A DNA stretch of 64,000 bases from Phascolarctos cinereus (Eukaryota > Chordata > Mammalia > Diprotodontia > Phascolarctidae): positions 15,811,501-15,875,500 of the forward strand of contig NW_018343987.1 in the NCBI RefSeq assembly GCF_002099425.1. The letters run 5' to 3'. The notes beneath the pieces are model-generated. The model did not search any database and was not told the origin of the DNA. It worked only from the letters and a program-made list of their open reading frames with translations. Position 1 is the first letter of the stretch. Each line of letters begins with the position of its first letter. Positions 54,901-59,659 of this stretch are shown here, one piece after another. The translations under genes were made by a program, and so were the position numbers.

Positions 54901-56219
54901 GCTCCTTTTAAGAGCTGTCAAAATTAGCTTCCCCATGCACATTTCCAATCTTATAACTCCTCTACTAAAAAACCTTCAGTGATTTCCCAGAGCACCCACA
55001 ATAAAATATACACTTCTTATCTTGGCATTCGAGACCCCCCTCCATTTGGCTCCCAATCTCTGTTTCCCTCCTAAACTCACACTGCTCTTAAGTACTCTCA
55101 GTCCAAGTCTCGTCTAGTCCCCTGGACTCTGCTCACACTCTTCTCTTCCTTATCCCTCTCTTTCTCTCAAAGCCCAGTTCAGGGGCTCTATCTTCCAGTC
55201 ATCCTTCCTCAAACCCCATTGCTGGATCTCTCCAGCAATTTCACTCTGGACTTCTCCTTTACCTTTGAATGCAACCTTACACTTATCGTGTGTAGTAAGG
55301 TTCTTATTCTCCACTCTCACCTAGCAATTCATTTTCCACCCCCCACTCCACCCCCATTTAATTACGAGCTCCGTGGTGGCAGTTTTATTTCATCTTTGGC
55401 ACTGTGCTTAATGATACATGGCAGGTGCCTAACAAACAAGTAGCAACTACTTAACGCCTCTTTTTGTATCCCTAGAGTTTAGTACAGTGCCTGGCACACA
55501 GTCGGCCGCTTAATAAATGTTTGTTGATTGATTAGTAATAATGCATAATGGGTGATTAATAAATATTTGTCAAGCTTCCTCAGTGGCAACACAAAATAAA
55601 CAGCTGTAACAAAAACAAAATGCAGTAACAAGGCAACATGATACAGTAACAAATCAGGTTCTGCACTTGGCCTTTACGTAGCAGAATCAAAGTTTGCATT
55701 AGCCCTAAAAAAAATCGTGCTGTTTATTTTTTTTTAATTATAAAACACTGGTGCGATCTGATTATGAAGTTTTATCCCCACTGGAAGCCAAAGAAAACCA
55801 CTTGCAGGCTGTTAAGAATGACATTAAGAACACACTTAGCTGAGGATGCCTATCCCTGAAGGGAAAAAATAAAATATTTCGCTGTATAAGCAGGCACCCA
55901 GACCCTCTCCTTCCCCTCATCTTCTCACCGCCCCCACCTCCCAGCATTCCCATCCCCACTTCGTTTCAGCCGAAGTCTTTCCTCCAGCCCCGCCCACTGA
56001 CTCCTAAGCCTGCAGCCCACTGGAATCTGGGCCTGGCCCGGCACGAAAAAAGGGAGGAATCTGCGCTCTGGAGTTAGAGGGATGATGCCAGGGGGTGCCC
56101 TCCAAAGGGCAGGAGGAAGGGGTGGAACCCCTACCTGGAATCCGGCTAGCTAGAGAAGCGAGGAAACGCCCTAGGATGGCAAACACGCCTGCGAGAGCAC
56201 AGAAGATTTCGGGAAACAT
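13532..56219 (-). CDS. BCO2: BCO2, beta-carotene oxygenase 2 (mitochondrial carotenoid 9',10'-dioxygenase), complete, 12 coding exons
   Basis: BCO2 is a non-haem iron enzyme that cleaves carotenoids and xanthophylls eccentrically at the 9,10/9',10' bond in mitochondria. Twelve exons (85, 205, 212, 116, 103, 129, 161, 168, 138, 183, 111 and 117 nt) join in phase into 575 residues plus a TAG stop; human has 579. The four iron-binding histidines of the carotenoid oxygenase/RPE65 family are His221 (ATAHPHYD), His281 (SYYHSFG), His352 (FHQINAFED) and His568 (YGFHGTF), each exactly five residues before its human counterpart. The N-terminus ([20 protein letters not shown]) is hydrophobic with Arg18 and Arg26, compatible with mitochondrial import. 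All introns are GT-AG. No frameshift or stop is seen, so the gene appears functional. BCO1 and RPE65 are excluded by the closer match to BCO2 (e.g. [14 protein letters not shown]) and by the PTS neighbour. Confidence 0.97.
13835..14480 (-). repeat. antisense L2 pieces in BCO2 intron 11
   Basis: About 13900-14190 (aggtttcatgaagaagttag, agggcattcaaggcattg) and 14365-14480 (aacaattattaagcacgt, aggcattgtgctaggcatag) read as reverse-complement L2 3' sequence. Confidence 0.5.
14558..14668 (-). CDS. BCO2: BCO2 coding exon 11
   Basis: Acceptor atatcccag at 14669; donor CCAG-GTAACT at 14557. 37 codons: [20 protein letters not shown] and [13 protein letters not shown]. Confidence 0.96.
15196..15378 (-). 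CDS. BCO2: BCO2 coding exon 10
   Basis: Acceptor tctcttctag at 15379; donor AAG-GTGAAA at 15195. 61 codons: [20 protein letters not shown], then [20 protein letters not shown]. An L1 fragment begins only about 45-60 bases upstream of the acceptor. Confidence 0.96.
15425..16955 (+). mobile_element. L1 LINE, 5'-truncated, ORF2 3' half and 3'UTR
   Basis: Translation of the plus strand shows L1 ORF2 C-terminal sequence: the motif of tacttcatagagctag, ggcctcaaactatatcaagc, then [20 protein letters not shown] and [15 protein letters not shown]. It ends in an L1 3'UTR with a short A-rich tail. At about 16160 the sequence jumps from an upstream ORF2 part to the WWSC motif, so roughly 200 bp of the usual element are missing. 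Several stops are present. Antisense to BCO2 in intron 10. Confidence 0.85.
17535..17835 (+). pseudogene. 7SL (SRP) RNA retropseudogene
   Basis: The plus strand follows 7SL RNA along nearly its whole length of about 300 nt: gctactgagggaggctgagg, gagttcaggagttcc, ggcatcaacattgtgag, cctgggagacaataccgg, ggcctaagag, aacctgcccaggtc and finally accactgtacttccagccca with ggcaatatagg. Alu-type SINEs keep only the two ends of 7SL, whereas this copy also has the central S domain, so it is a pseudogene of 7SL itself. A purine GGAA-rich tail follows. Imperfect flanking repeats aggaaaattgctttg (17518-17532) and aggaaattactttg (17922-17935) look like an aged TSD. Divergence throughout argues against function. 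Confidence 0.85.
17836..17930 (+). repeat. GGAA-rich simple repeat
   Basis: AAGG/GGAA purine array following the 7SL pseudogene, probably grown from its A-rich tail. Confidence 0.8.
19181..20262 (+). pseudogene. HAL1 ORF1 (L1 ORF1p-like), frameshifted
   Basis: The first open segment, 19181-19678 (165 residues, [20 protein letters not shown]), is a long Lys/Glu-rich coiled coil with Leu heptads (about residues 45-155). A one-base insertion near 19650 shifts the frame into [16 protein letters not shown] and [20 protein letters not shown] (the RRM-like domain of L1 ORF1p), open to 20075. A second shift near 20065 leads to [10 protein letters not shown] and [17 protein letters not shown], ending at the TGA near 20262. 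The order coiled coil, RRM, C-terminal domain is that of L1 ORF1p, an RNA-binding chaperone. With two shifts it is very unlikely to give full protein. Confidence 0.85.
20403..20460 (+). repeat. GATA tetranucleotide array
   Basis: About 14 units of tagg/gata-type repeat, mostly TAGA, within the HAL1 3'UTR. Confidence 0.95.
21306..21835 (-). repeat. L2 LINE, antisense, right part of the split copy
   Basis: Resumes after the HAL1 TSD with atccaatagccaactgataa, then gggagtcatctacctaaagg and agtgtagagggagaagaaaa. Contiguous in L2 order with the part ending at 18316. Confidence 0.7.
21898..21990 (+). repeat. tRNA-derived SINE fragment
   Basis: Reads ccagctaatggcatagttga, then gactgctggacttggagtct and gacctgagtttgaatcctgc. 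3' part absent. Confidence 0.55.
22165..22990 (+). mobile_element. older L1 LINE 3' fragment
   Basis: A frame at 22340-22591 reads [20 protein letters not shown] and [20 protein letters not shown], a diverged form of the L1 ORF2 C-terminus. Upstream is the REMQIKT-like region in decayed form. It ends in an A-rich tail near 22985. More diverged than the copies at 15425 and 24034. Confidence 0.75.
23100..23425 (+). repeat. MIR-like pieces flanking a hAT-like element
   Basis: MIR-like sequence (acctggaaggaaccttagaa, then gacagatagggaaactgagg) is split by about 140 bp starting aggcatcaaactcatggctg and containing ccagattaaaatgtagttgg, a repeat also found at 34757-35038 and about 57963-58035. Confidence 0.5.
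23440..23565 (+). repeat. L2 LINE 3' tail
   Basis: ggttgtaagctccttgaggg, cacagtgcctggcacatagt and taataaatgtttattg: the canonical L2 end. Confidence 0.75.
24034..24785 (+). mobile_element. L1 LINE, 5'-truncated, perfect 15-bp TSD
   Basis: Begins inside ORF2 at gttgtgaaatgatccaacc and runs through the ORF2 stop, 3'UTR and A-rich tail. The duplication agagaatgacccacc is identical at 24019-24033 and 24786-24800. The open segment 24079-24432 reads [40 protein letters not shown] and [20 protein letters not shown], the uninterrupted L1 ORF2 C-terminus. It lies in BCO2 intron 9, antisense. Confidence 0.9.
24860..25000. repeat. AT-rich simple repeats next to BCO2 exon 9
   Basis: TATATG/TATG arrays at about 24890-24930 and 24978-24998, close to the exon 9 donor side. 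Confidence 0.6.
25046..25183 (-). CDS. BCO2: BCO2 coding exon 9
   Basis: Acceptor ttaacag at 25184; donor AAG-GTATTT at 25045. 46 codons including [14 protein letters not shown] and [12 protein letters not shown], matching human [14 protein letters not shown] and SASAVKQADGT. Confidence 0.96.
25919..25950 (+). repeat. CA dinucleotide array
   Basis: About 15 CA units in BCO2 intron 8. Confidence 0.95.
26195..27050. other. BCO2 intron 8: MIR-like scrap and unassigned sequence
   Basis: About 26195-26345 is MIR-like (aggatttagaacaggaaggg, then caagtcaggattcagatcca). The rest shows nothing recognisable. Confidence 0.4.
27050..27345 (+). repeat. L3/CR1 LINE 3' end
   Basis: Reads aggcagcagaactagaagca, gtgtaatgggctgccccagg, ctggatgacaacttgtcagg and ttgatggcctctgaggtccc, the L3/CR1 3' region. 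Confidence 0.7.
27346..28560. other. BCO2 intron 8, unassigned sequence
   Basis: No gene or repeat family recognised. A 104-codon frame at 28139-28453 has no similarity that I can name and is not called. Confidence 0.4.
28571..28674 (+). repeat. CT dinucleotide array, about 100 bp
   Basis: Nearly uninterrupted CT (GA in the BCO2 sense), with single interruptions near 28653. A mixed TATA/CA stretch follows at 28680-28725, and a CA run at about 28829-28850. Confidence 0.97.
29250..29520 (+). repeat. MIR-like SINE
   Basis: Reads atttagaactggaagggatc, ctagtctgatccctttg, gagcctgggcttgaacctac and ends ttcaactacaccacta. Contains a local tandem repeat of aaggtcatatacatataca at 29398-29441. Confidence 0.55.
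29665..29935 (+). mobile_element. long tRNA-derived SINE
   Basis: Head ggcagctaggtggtacagag, gaattcaagtctggcccc, accctaggcaagtcatttaa, then a downstream part with gggttgttatgaggataaaa. Confidence 0.7.
30110..30590 (+). repeat. non-L1 LINE reverse-transcriptase remnant
   Basis: Plus-strand frames read [12 protein letters not shown] followed by INYNKTK-like and [17 protein letters not shown] segments. This resembles the catalytic YADD region of a LINE reverse transcriptase (RTE/CR1-like), with the second Asp changed to Tyr. It is decayed; the family is uncertain. Confidence 0.45.
30695..30937 (+). mobile_element. hAT-like non-autonomous element
   Basis: Left end ttcttaacctggtgggatc, inner ttctgagaaggggtccatag, right end aagtgaagaatccctg. 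It matches the copies at 51103 and 48856 in order. No clear 8-bp TSD remains. Confidence 0.6.
31040..31556. other. BCO2 intron 8, unassigned sequence
   Basis: Nothing recognised; two overlapping antisense frames of about 106-108 codons are without known similarity. Confidence 0.35.
31557..31605 (+). repeat. GT dinucleotide array
   Basis: About 24 GT units, a few with GC variants at the left end. Confidence 0.95.
31975..32150 (+). repeat. MIR-like SINE
   Basis: Reads gaggcctggactgggagcca, cagttctcccttgagttgcc and taggcaagtcacttatcttt. Decayed. Confidence 0.5.
32230..33590. other. BCO2 intron 8, mostly unassigned
   Basis: About 32885-32992 is MIR-like in reverse-type order (gacctgcccagagtcataca, then ggccagcattctatccacc). 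Otherwise no feature seen up to exon 8. Confidence 0.4.
33600..33767 (-). CDS. BCO2: BCO2 coding exon 8 (third iron histidine)
   Basis: Acceptor tttgcag at 33768; donor CAG-GTAAAC at 33599. 56 codons: [20 protein letters not shown], then [15 protein letters not shown]. His352 is the third iron ligand and Glu358 of FED the likely second-shell acid. Confidence 0.97.
34030..34700 (+). repeat. L3/CR1 LINE remnant
   Basis: Contains agctcaggactgcatgttc, attctcattgatgacccaga and tatgcagaaaacagcaaatt, resembling the CR1-clade segment that encodes LFNIFIDDLDD and the Asp-rich active-site strand. Decayed; BCO2 intron 7. Confidence 0.45.
34757..35038 (+). mobile_element. hAT-like element containing a SINE
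   Basis: Ends gaccagtggtgtcaaactc and gtgacttctctggtctag are imperfect inverted repeats. The inner part taacatttcccaatt-like ccaattacattttaatctgg matches the reverse of the repeat at 23155. An antisense WSINE 3' fragment interrupts it at 34850-34921. Confidence 0.5.
34850..34921 (-). mobile_element. WSINE-like 3' fragment, antisense, nested
   Basis: Plus reading: T run, G run, then gaggcaattgggattaaatg and cagagtcacacagctagtaa. Flanks gacttagttcta and gacttagtttta look like its TSD. Confidence 0.65.
35337..35394 (+). repeat. CA dinucleotide array
   Basis: About 28 CA units in BCO2 intron 7. Confidence 0.97.
35466..35605 (+). mobile_element. short tRNA-derived SINE (WSINE-like)
   Basis: acagctaggtggcacaatgg, aggagttcaaatgcagcctc, ctgggcaagtcatttaaccc and ttgcctagccccccc. 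It has the short-tail form. Confidence 0.8.
36060..36545 (+). repeat. MIR-like SINE followed by an older SINE
   Basis: 36060-36320: agcatttattaagcatccac, tgtgccaggcattgtgctaa, acagttgaggaaactgaggc and ctctatccactgtgccactt. 36390-36545: ggaagacctgggctcaaatg and ttcagtttcttcatctttta. Confidence 0.65.
36785..36945 (-). CDS. BCO2: BCO2 coding exon 7
   Basis: Acceptor ctttcag at 36946. Reads [19 protein letters not shown] and [16 protein letters not shown]. The donor is chosen as ACAA-GTAGGT at 36784, not the GTATTT four bases on, because exon 8 must start in phase 0 with LLPG. Confidence 0.94.
36970..37095 (-). repeat. antisense L2 end in BCO2 intron 6
   Basis: Reads acttttaataaatacccatt, ccaggtactgcactaggtac and cagggagcttacattctctt. 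Confidence 0.6.
37100..38275. other. BCO2 intron 6: unassigned sequence and an L2 tail
   Basis: About 37845-38030 ends like a sense L2 copy (cattagaatataatcttcct, cttagcactgttcgacacac, tgcttgttgactgagc). Nothing else recognised. Confidence 0.4.
38332..38460 (-). CDS. BCO2: BCO2 coding exon 6 (second iron histidine)
   Basis: Acceptor ttttccag at 38461; donor GTGAGT at 38331. Reads [20 protein letters not shown] and KPSYYHSFG; His281 is the second iron ligand. Confidence 0.96.
39365..39785 (-). mobile_element. L1 LINE 3'UTR fragment, antisense
   Basis: T-rich start, then ttttcatcatgagtcctttg and acaacattgctgttactgtg, as in the antisense L1 at 61543-62355. An AT array lies inside at 39705-39735. 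Confidence 0.75.
40937..41096 (+). mobile_element. short tRNA-derived SINE (WSINE-like) within L2
   Basis: ggcagctagatggtgcagtg, gcgttcaaatccagtctcag and gggcaagtcagttaacccca, then an A-rich tail. Flanks gagtcaaagatg and gagtcaaacatg form a near-perfect 12-bp TSD. Confidence 0.85.
41570..41822 (+). repeat. MIR-like SINE
   Basis: Reads agcatttattaagtgcttag, ctaatgaggaaactgaggct, tgggattcaaacccaggtct and ctctgccactctgcctgcct. Confidence 0.6.
42120..42375 (+). repeat. MIR-like SINE
   Basis: Reads gctagcatttatacacc, tttacagatgaggaaactga, gtgacttgcccagagtcata and tctgtccactgcaccaccta. About 250 bp. Confidence 0.7.
42700..42840 (+). repeat. L2 LINE 3' tail
   Basis: tggagctccttgaggacaag, agcatggttcctggcactat and a decayed final AATAA region. 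Confidence 0.6.
42985..43640 (+). repeat. L3/CR1 LINE reverse-transcriptase remnant
   Basis: Plus strand follows a CR1-clade reverse transcriptase: gagttggttgtctttgaaga, gccaaactaacctgatttcc, ttttttgacagggttacaaa, cagggcatttgacagtctct and tatttttatcagtgatttaa, then atttgaagatgacccaaagc, where the FADD-type motif reads FEDD. About 35 bp with a MIR/L2-type catttatttattatgtgcca string is inserted near 43550. Broken frame; BCO2 intron 5. Confidence 0.7.
43641..44350. repeat. MIR-like SINE and CA array
   Basis: 43625-43800 is MIR-like (agctaacacttacatagcac, gatgaggaaagtgagagg). A CA array of about 20 units runs 44153-44193. The rest is unassigned. Confidence 0.6.
44365..44601 (-). mobile_element. 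long tRNA-derived SINE, antisense
   Basis: Starts gttgttgttcagtcatcttt, passes aagatactggagtggttcac and ends cattacctagctgcc. Confidence 0.8.
44631..44702. mobile_element. mariner-like miniature palindrome
   Basis: The left half atgccgaaagttttagtgca mirrors the right half, which closes with actaagcctttcggcacata. Almost the whole 72 bp is one imperfect hairpin. TA dinucleotides flank it. The same plan recurs at 49436-49556. Confidence 0.7.
44695..44880 (+). repeat. MIR-like 3' part
   Basis: tctcatttgatcctcacaac, tccattttacaggtgaaaaa and agaattcaaaccacattctt. Confidence 0.5.
45554..45656 (-). CDS. BCO2: BCO2 coding exon 5 (first iron histidine)
   Basis: Acceptor ttgcag at 45657; donor GTAAAT at 45553. 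Reads [19 protein letters not shown] and [12 protein letters not shown]. His221 of AHPH is the first iron ligand by family comparison. Confidence 0.96.
45757..45930. repeat. GT/G-rich simple sequence and partial mariner-like palindrome
   Basis: GTGTGGG-type sequence at 45757-45835. Bases 45857-45908 read gcatcccaaaagtcttagtt and close with gggacacacagg, a shortened form of the mariner-like palindrome. A CA run follows at about 45913-45936. Confidence 0.5.
45940..46140 (+). repeat. older tRNA-derived SINE
   Basis: ttaggaagacttcagtttat, gtgtgatcccgggtaaatcc and ctgaaggagtcttggctttc. Confidence 0.5.
46488..46725 (+). mobile_element. two-copy interspersed element, DNA-transposon-like (copy 1)
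   Basis: Runs from ctggcaaacgtttaacaacc through aatcaacataacaataaatc and actgaaaatttaacaatcat to caagctggctccagc. The same order occurs at 57116-57345. The family name is not known to me; size and lack of ORF suggest a non-autonomous element. Confidence 0.55.
47088..47203 (-). CDS. BCO2: BCO2 coding exon 4
   Basis: Acceptor ttttcag at 47204; donor GTGAGG at 47087. Reads AMTDNTNVN and [19 protein letters not shown]. The join to exon 3 gives FESP-AMTDN, without the GKAA-type residues present at this junction in human. Confidence 0.96.
47424..47635 (-). CDS. BCO2: BCO2 coding exon 3
   Basis: Begins inside Lys97 and reads [16 protein letters not shown], then [14 protein letters not shown], ending at FESP before the donor GTAAGA at 47423. 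Strongly conserved carotenoid oxygenase core. Confidence 0.97.
47829..48033 (-). CDS. BCO2: BCO2 coding exon 2
   Basis: Acceptor tttttcccatag at 48034; donor GTATGC at 47828. Encodes residues 29-97 with the family segment [20 protein letters not shown]. Human has SL where this copy has CL. Confidence 0.96.
48210..48690 (-). repeat. antisense L2-like fragment in BCO2 intron 1
   Basis: caataagcatttatcaaatg, acatggcacttacattctcc and cagattttgaagggcttcaa in L2 reverse-complement order. Confidence 0.55.
48856..49048 (+). mobile_element. hAT-like non-autonomous element with 8-bp TSD
   Basis: Left end cacagcttcttaatc and right end ggctaaagactcttg are imperfect inverted repeats. The inner part has ggtccacaggcttcaccaga. 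TSD atctgaat (48848-48855) versus atctaaat (49049-49056), 7 of 8. A CA array expanded inside at 48882-48919. Confidence 0.75.
49150..49275 (+). repeat. L2 LINE 3' tail
   Basis: agattgtgagctccttgaga, cagcacatagcaggcactta and aataaatatttactgactga. Confidence 0.75.
49436..49556. mobile_element. mariner-like miniature palindrome
   Basis: Left end cctcaaaaatcttagtgcag and right end tactaagacttttggaacac are inverted repeats. The middle (atagatttaagctttaatag) is also self-complementary. TA flanks are visible. A half-copy of the same terminus lies at about 49636-49655. Confidence 0.7.
49986..50240 (-). mobile_element. long tRNA-derived SINE, antisense, in L2
   Basis: gttgttgtttagtcgatttt, atactggagtggtttgccat and ccacttcaccacctagctac. 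Opposite orientation to its host L2. Confidence 0.8.
51103..51328 (+). mobile_element. hAT-like non-autonomous element with 8-bp TSD, in L2
   Basis: Left end caggggttcttaacctag, right end gttaagaaccctag: inverted repeats of about 15 bp. TSD ttccagat (51095-51102) versus ttctagat (51329-51336), 7 of 8; 8 bp is the hAT length. Removing it restores continuous L2 sequence. Confidence 0.85.
52860..53060 (+). repeat. L1/HAL1 3'UTR tail
   Basis: tgtacatacatagcctatgt, cagattgcttactgttttca and tttggaactcaaagtcttgt, then an A-rich end. A mariner-like half-terminus (cccaaaaagttagtg) is adjacent on the left at 52867. Confidence 0.65.
53180..53590 (+). repeat. L3/CR1 LINE 3' part
   Basis: ctgtggaagagggattcaat, ctggccccagaaggcagaac, gtcttgctg-type ccaacaggcttgctgaccaa and agaggctccctgaggttcct, in L3/CR1 order. 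Confidence 0.65.
53590..55545 (+). repeat. two or more sense L2 copies in tandem
   Basis: First piece 53590-54240 (ctcctatgcattggtgtacc to cacacagtaggcacttaata). Second piece 54355-55545 (ccctcttctcttctcttttc, ctgccctcatcc-type cttgttcaagccctcatcca, cctccatttggctcccaatc, ending cagtgcctggcacacagtcg). AT-rich sequence at 54240-54330 separates them. Confidence 0.7.
55546..56134. other. BCO2 intron 1, promoter-proximal part
   Basis: No repeat recognised; CG content rises towards exon 1. A splice donor GTAGGG for exon 1 lies at 56134. Confidence 0.4.
56135..56219 (-). CDS. BCO2: BCO2 coding exon 1 (start)
   Basis: ATG at 56219; 28 codons plus one base; donor CCAG-GTAGGG at 56134. Chosen because its phase joins exon 2 to give [15 protein letters not shown], matching human RLPVFKRYMGNTPQK. 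It encodes the probable mitochondrial targeting segment. Confidence 0.88.
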
Positions 56220-56339
56220 TTCGCATTTGATTCTGAAGCTAGATCCGGGGTGTCAGCACCCTTGGCTGCTGAAACTGGGTCCCGCGGAGCGGACCTTGAG
56301 GTCGGAATGTTCCCAGGGCAGAGGTTAGAGGCACGGCCC

Positions 56340-56386
56340 TGGGGGCGGAGCGTCAAGTGGCCTTTAATCTCTGATATAAACACCGG
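56340..56386 (-). promoter_or_regulatory. probable BCO2 core promoter
   Basis: Reading the minus strand, TTTATATC (56382-56375) is TATA-like and lies about 160 bases before the BCO2 ATG. A GC-box-like GGGGGCGG string sits at 56340-56347. The block down to exon 1 is richer in CG than its surroundings. The transcription start is inferred, not seen. Confidence 0.35.
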
Positions 56387-56714
56387 CTAGAGCTGCACCT
56401 TAAAAACAATAAAATCAACCAGAGAAACACTTGCGTTGAGCTTAAAACTGAAAGTATGCCATAGCTTTTTTTCCGAACTAGCTGATGAAAGTGTTTGTTT
56501 TGAAATATCTAACTACTAAACCCTAAAGCAAACATTTCTCTGCTTTACGACAGGTCTTACCTATTTGTGGACCAGTTCCTGCACGATCCACTCAATTTAA
56601 TTCATTCATTGAGTGTATGAGGGTTGAATATAGTAGTTTGATTAAAAGAGAATTTTACACGTGGATCATCAGCAAGATACTTACAAGCCGCATTAAGATT
56701 ATTAAATAAAGGGG

Positions 56715-56862
56715 GCAGCTAGGTGGCGCAGTGGATAGAGCGCCGGCCCTGGACTCAGGAGGACCTGAGTTCAAATGCGACCTCAGACACATAACACTTA
56801 CTAGCTGTGTGACCCTGGGCAAGTCACTTAACCCCATTGCCTAGCCAAAAAAAAAAAAAAGA
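56715..56862 (+). mobile_element. short tRNA-derived SINE (WSINE-like), well preserved
   Basis: ggcagctaggtggcgcagtg, tagagcgccggccctggact, ctgagttcaaatgcgacctc, acttaaccccattgcctagc and a pure A tail of 14. The CG sites in the head are still present, arguing for a recent insertion. Confidence 0.88.
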
Positions 56863-57115
56863 TTAAACATACTCTATCTACACGTTAGAGTCACTGAAAA
56901 AAAAATTGCGAAGTCCAGGTTATGATGTATATGAAACCAAGGATGTTTTGAGGCTCAAATGAGAAAATGGAGGTTTGCACTTTGCAAACCTCGAAGCACT
57001 AAATTTGTTCCAGTTATTGTTATTATTAATTGTTATTATCTTACAGTCACGAGGTGATGACTTCTTTCCTTTCCGATAACTTGCAGAGCTTAAACAAAGT
57101 TTATAGAACAATGCT

Positions 57116-57345
57116 GTGGTGGGTTGGTAAATGTTTAACACCAGGTTGGGGGAGTGGGGAGATGGAAATGTATGCAAACACGTTTAGAAAGTGTAATCTG
57201 AATTATTAACACTTTCTTGAGTCTAGAAAAATCAACCAACAATAAATGAAGCCCTGATTTGCAGACATTGCTGATTTTTGAGGTGTAAATAAACATTCAT
57301 ATTGAAAATTTAACAATGGGTGCTTGCCAGCTAGTTAGAACTGGC
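57116..57345 (+). mobile_element. two-copy interspersed element, DNA-transposon-like (copy 2)
   Basis: ggttggtaaatgtttaacac, caaccaacaataaatgaagc, attgaaaatttaacaatggg and gaactggctcc, in the same order as 46488-46725. Confidence 0.55.
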
Positions 57346-58214
57346 TCCCCCATGTGGTAGCCTAAGAGGAAATCTTGTGATCAGAGCTTTCTACACACAA
57401 TCCTAATGATCTTGATTTAGTCACTTCTCTCTGGGGCTCAGTTTCCTCAACTACAAAATGAGGAGAGGGGAGGGTATTAGATGATTTCTAAGGTCCTCAG
57501 CGCTATCTTGACCACAGATCTTGGAAAGAGTCACCTTAGTGTAGAGTCATAGGGTTGAAGATGTTCCTCCTTGTACCCCTGCAGTTTTCTTTAGCTGACT
57601 CATTTTCCTTCCATTCAAATTTGTAAAGTGACTTACTTTACATAGGATAATAGATTTAGAGCCACCAGGGACCTCAGAAGTCACCCTATGGGCAAGTCAT
57701 TCTACACCCACTACATAATGCCTTCCAAGAGGGCAGGGCCCATGTATTATTTATATCTGAGTCTCCTTCAGAACGCCCATCATTTTACACATAGGGAAAT
57801 TGAGACCCAAAGATAAGGTCACCCAGCTAGTAATTAACATAATTGGAATTGAATTAGCTTGCTAGATCACAATCCAGCTTCTTCTATTACATCATGTGTC
57901 TATGTCTTATCTGCTTGATATTACAAACATCTTGAAGGAAGGATGAGCTTCTGTCTTATTCTTTATATCTCCCAGAGCAGAAATGTGTTTCCCACCGCAC
58001 TCCTGAGTACAGCCAAACCAAATTAAAATGTAGTTTCCATCTGATTTTAATCTAATGATGTACTAATACATATTATAACACAATAATAATATAGTGCTTA
58101 CTATGTACCAGGCACTACGTTACTCTAAGACATATACAGCAAATTCCTTATTATGTGACATGTTTAGAGAATGTGTTGTTTAGTTAATCAAATATATATA
58201 TATATTATATGCCT
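57346..58214. other. flank upstream of BCO2, MIR-like scraps
   Basis: 57410-57540 (ctggggctcagtttcctcaa) and 57640-57890 (ggttaattagcc-like cccagctagtaattaacata) are MIR-like. About 57963-58035 resembles the aaattaaaatgtagtt repeat of 23155. No exon of TEX12 or another gene found. Confidence 0.4.
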
Positions 58215-59615
58215 AAAACCAAATTTACAAAATATATAAACAATGAAATCAACTTATGCTGAAAACATTCAAAACATGTGTTGATCTTTCTTTAATGATT
58301 CAAAAGGCACTTGGTGACCTCCCCAGACCCCCTGGGGGTCTTTTTGCAGATAACACAGATCTGTACATTCAGCCCCAGGCTCCCCCTTCTCTGAACTTCA
58401 GTCCCACCTTACAAGGACATTTTGACATTTCAAACTACATGTCACGAAGACTTCTCAAAATGAACCTATTCTAAACCCCACCCCTCTCCCAGCTTCTCTT
58501 TGTCTGTCAAAGGCACCATAGCTCTTCCAGCTGTCCAGGTTCATGACCTTGGTCTTACTCTCAGTTTCTCACTCGCAGCCCATACATCCATTCAGTTAGC
58601 AAATATTATCTTTTTCCTACTCCCACAACATCTCTCCCATTCTGACCCATTCTCTCTTCTTGAATAGTCAGATCCTCTTTGTCTTCCATTGAAATTATTT
58701 CAGAGGGGCACCTAGGTGGTGCAGTGGGTAGAGTTCTGGGCCTGGAGTCAGGAAGACCTGAGTTCAAATCTGGCCTCAGTTACTACCTGTGTGACCCTGG
58801 GTAAGTCACTTAACCCTGTTTGCCTCTGTTTTTTCATCTGTAAAATGGGCTAGAGAAGGAAATGGCAAGTTACTCCAGTATCTCTGCCAAGAAAACCCCA
58901 AAATGGAGTTAGGGAGAGTCTGACATGACTGAAACAATTGAATAACAAAAGGTTATTGCGACAGTCTCCTGGTTGGCTCCTTGTGGTCAGATCTTCACAC
59001 CAGTCCGTCCTCCTCACAATTGCTAAAGTGATGTTCCTAAAGCACAAGTCTGATCATGTCACTCCTTTTCTCAATAAATTCCAGTGGCTCCAGTTGCTTC
59101 TAAAATAAAACATAGATTCCTCCACTTAGTTTTATTAAAATCCTTCGCCCCCTTGCCCCAACCTACATTTCTGGTCTCTGCTGAACATACTCTCTTTCCT
59201 GGACTGTAATAGAGCAAATGTGACCGTTTCTCTGTTCCCCACATACTCCTCCCTCCATGCCTTTGCATTTGTCATCCCTGACATCTAGAATACCCTCCCT
59301 CCTCACCCTACCTCAGAGAAGCCCTCTCCTTCAAACTGCAGCTCGAGAATCCCCTTCCCCATGAAGCCTTTCCTAAGCCCCTCAACTTCTAGTTCTCTCC
59401 TTCTCAAACTAATTTGTATGTATGTATAGGTATTCTCCTTATATTTATACTGAATAATCATATGGATTGATTTTCTCTCTGATTCGAATGTAAACTTCTT
59501 GAGAGCAAAGATCACTTCATTCTTTGTCACTATGTCCCCAGAACCTAGCACAGTGCCTGGCACATAGTAGGTACTTATTAAATGCTTATTGATTGATGAG
59601 TTGATTGATTGAGAA
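58215..59615 (+). repeat. sense L2 LINE copy interrupted by a SINE
   Basis: tgacatttcaaactacatgt, ctcaaaatgaacctattcta, tcatgaccttggtcttactc, then after the SINE gcgacagtctcctggttggc, ctgatcatgtcactcctttt, ctccagtggctccagttgct and cacagtgcctggcacatagt. Confidence 0.75.
58706..58952 (+). mobile_element. long tRNA-derived SINE in L2
   Basis: gcacctaggtggtgcagtgg, ctgagttcaaatctggcctc, cctgtttgcctctgtttttt, gctagagaaggaaatggcaa and tgactgaaacaattgaataa. Confidence 0.82.
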
Positions 59616-59659
59616 TCTTTCAGCACTTCAGTGTCACCATCACAAACATTAATCATAGA

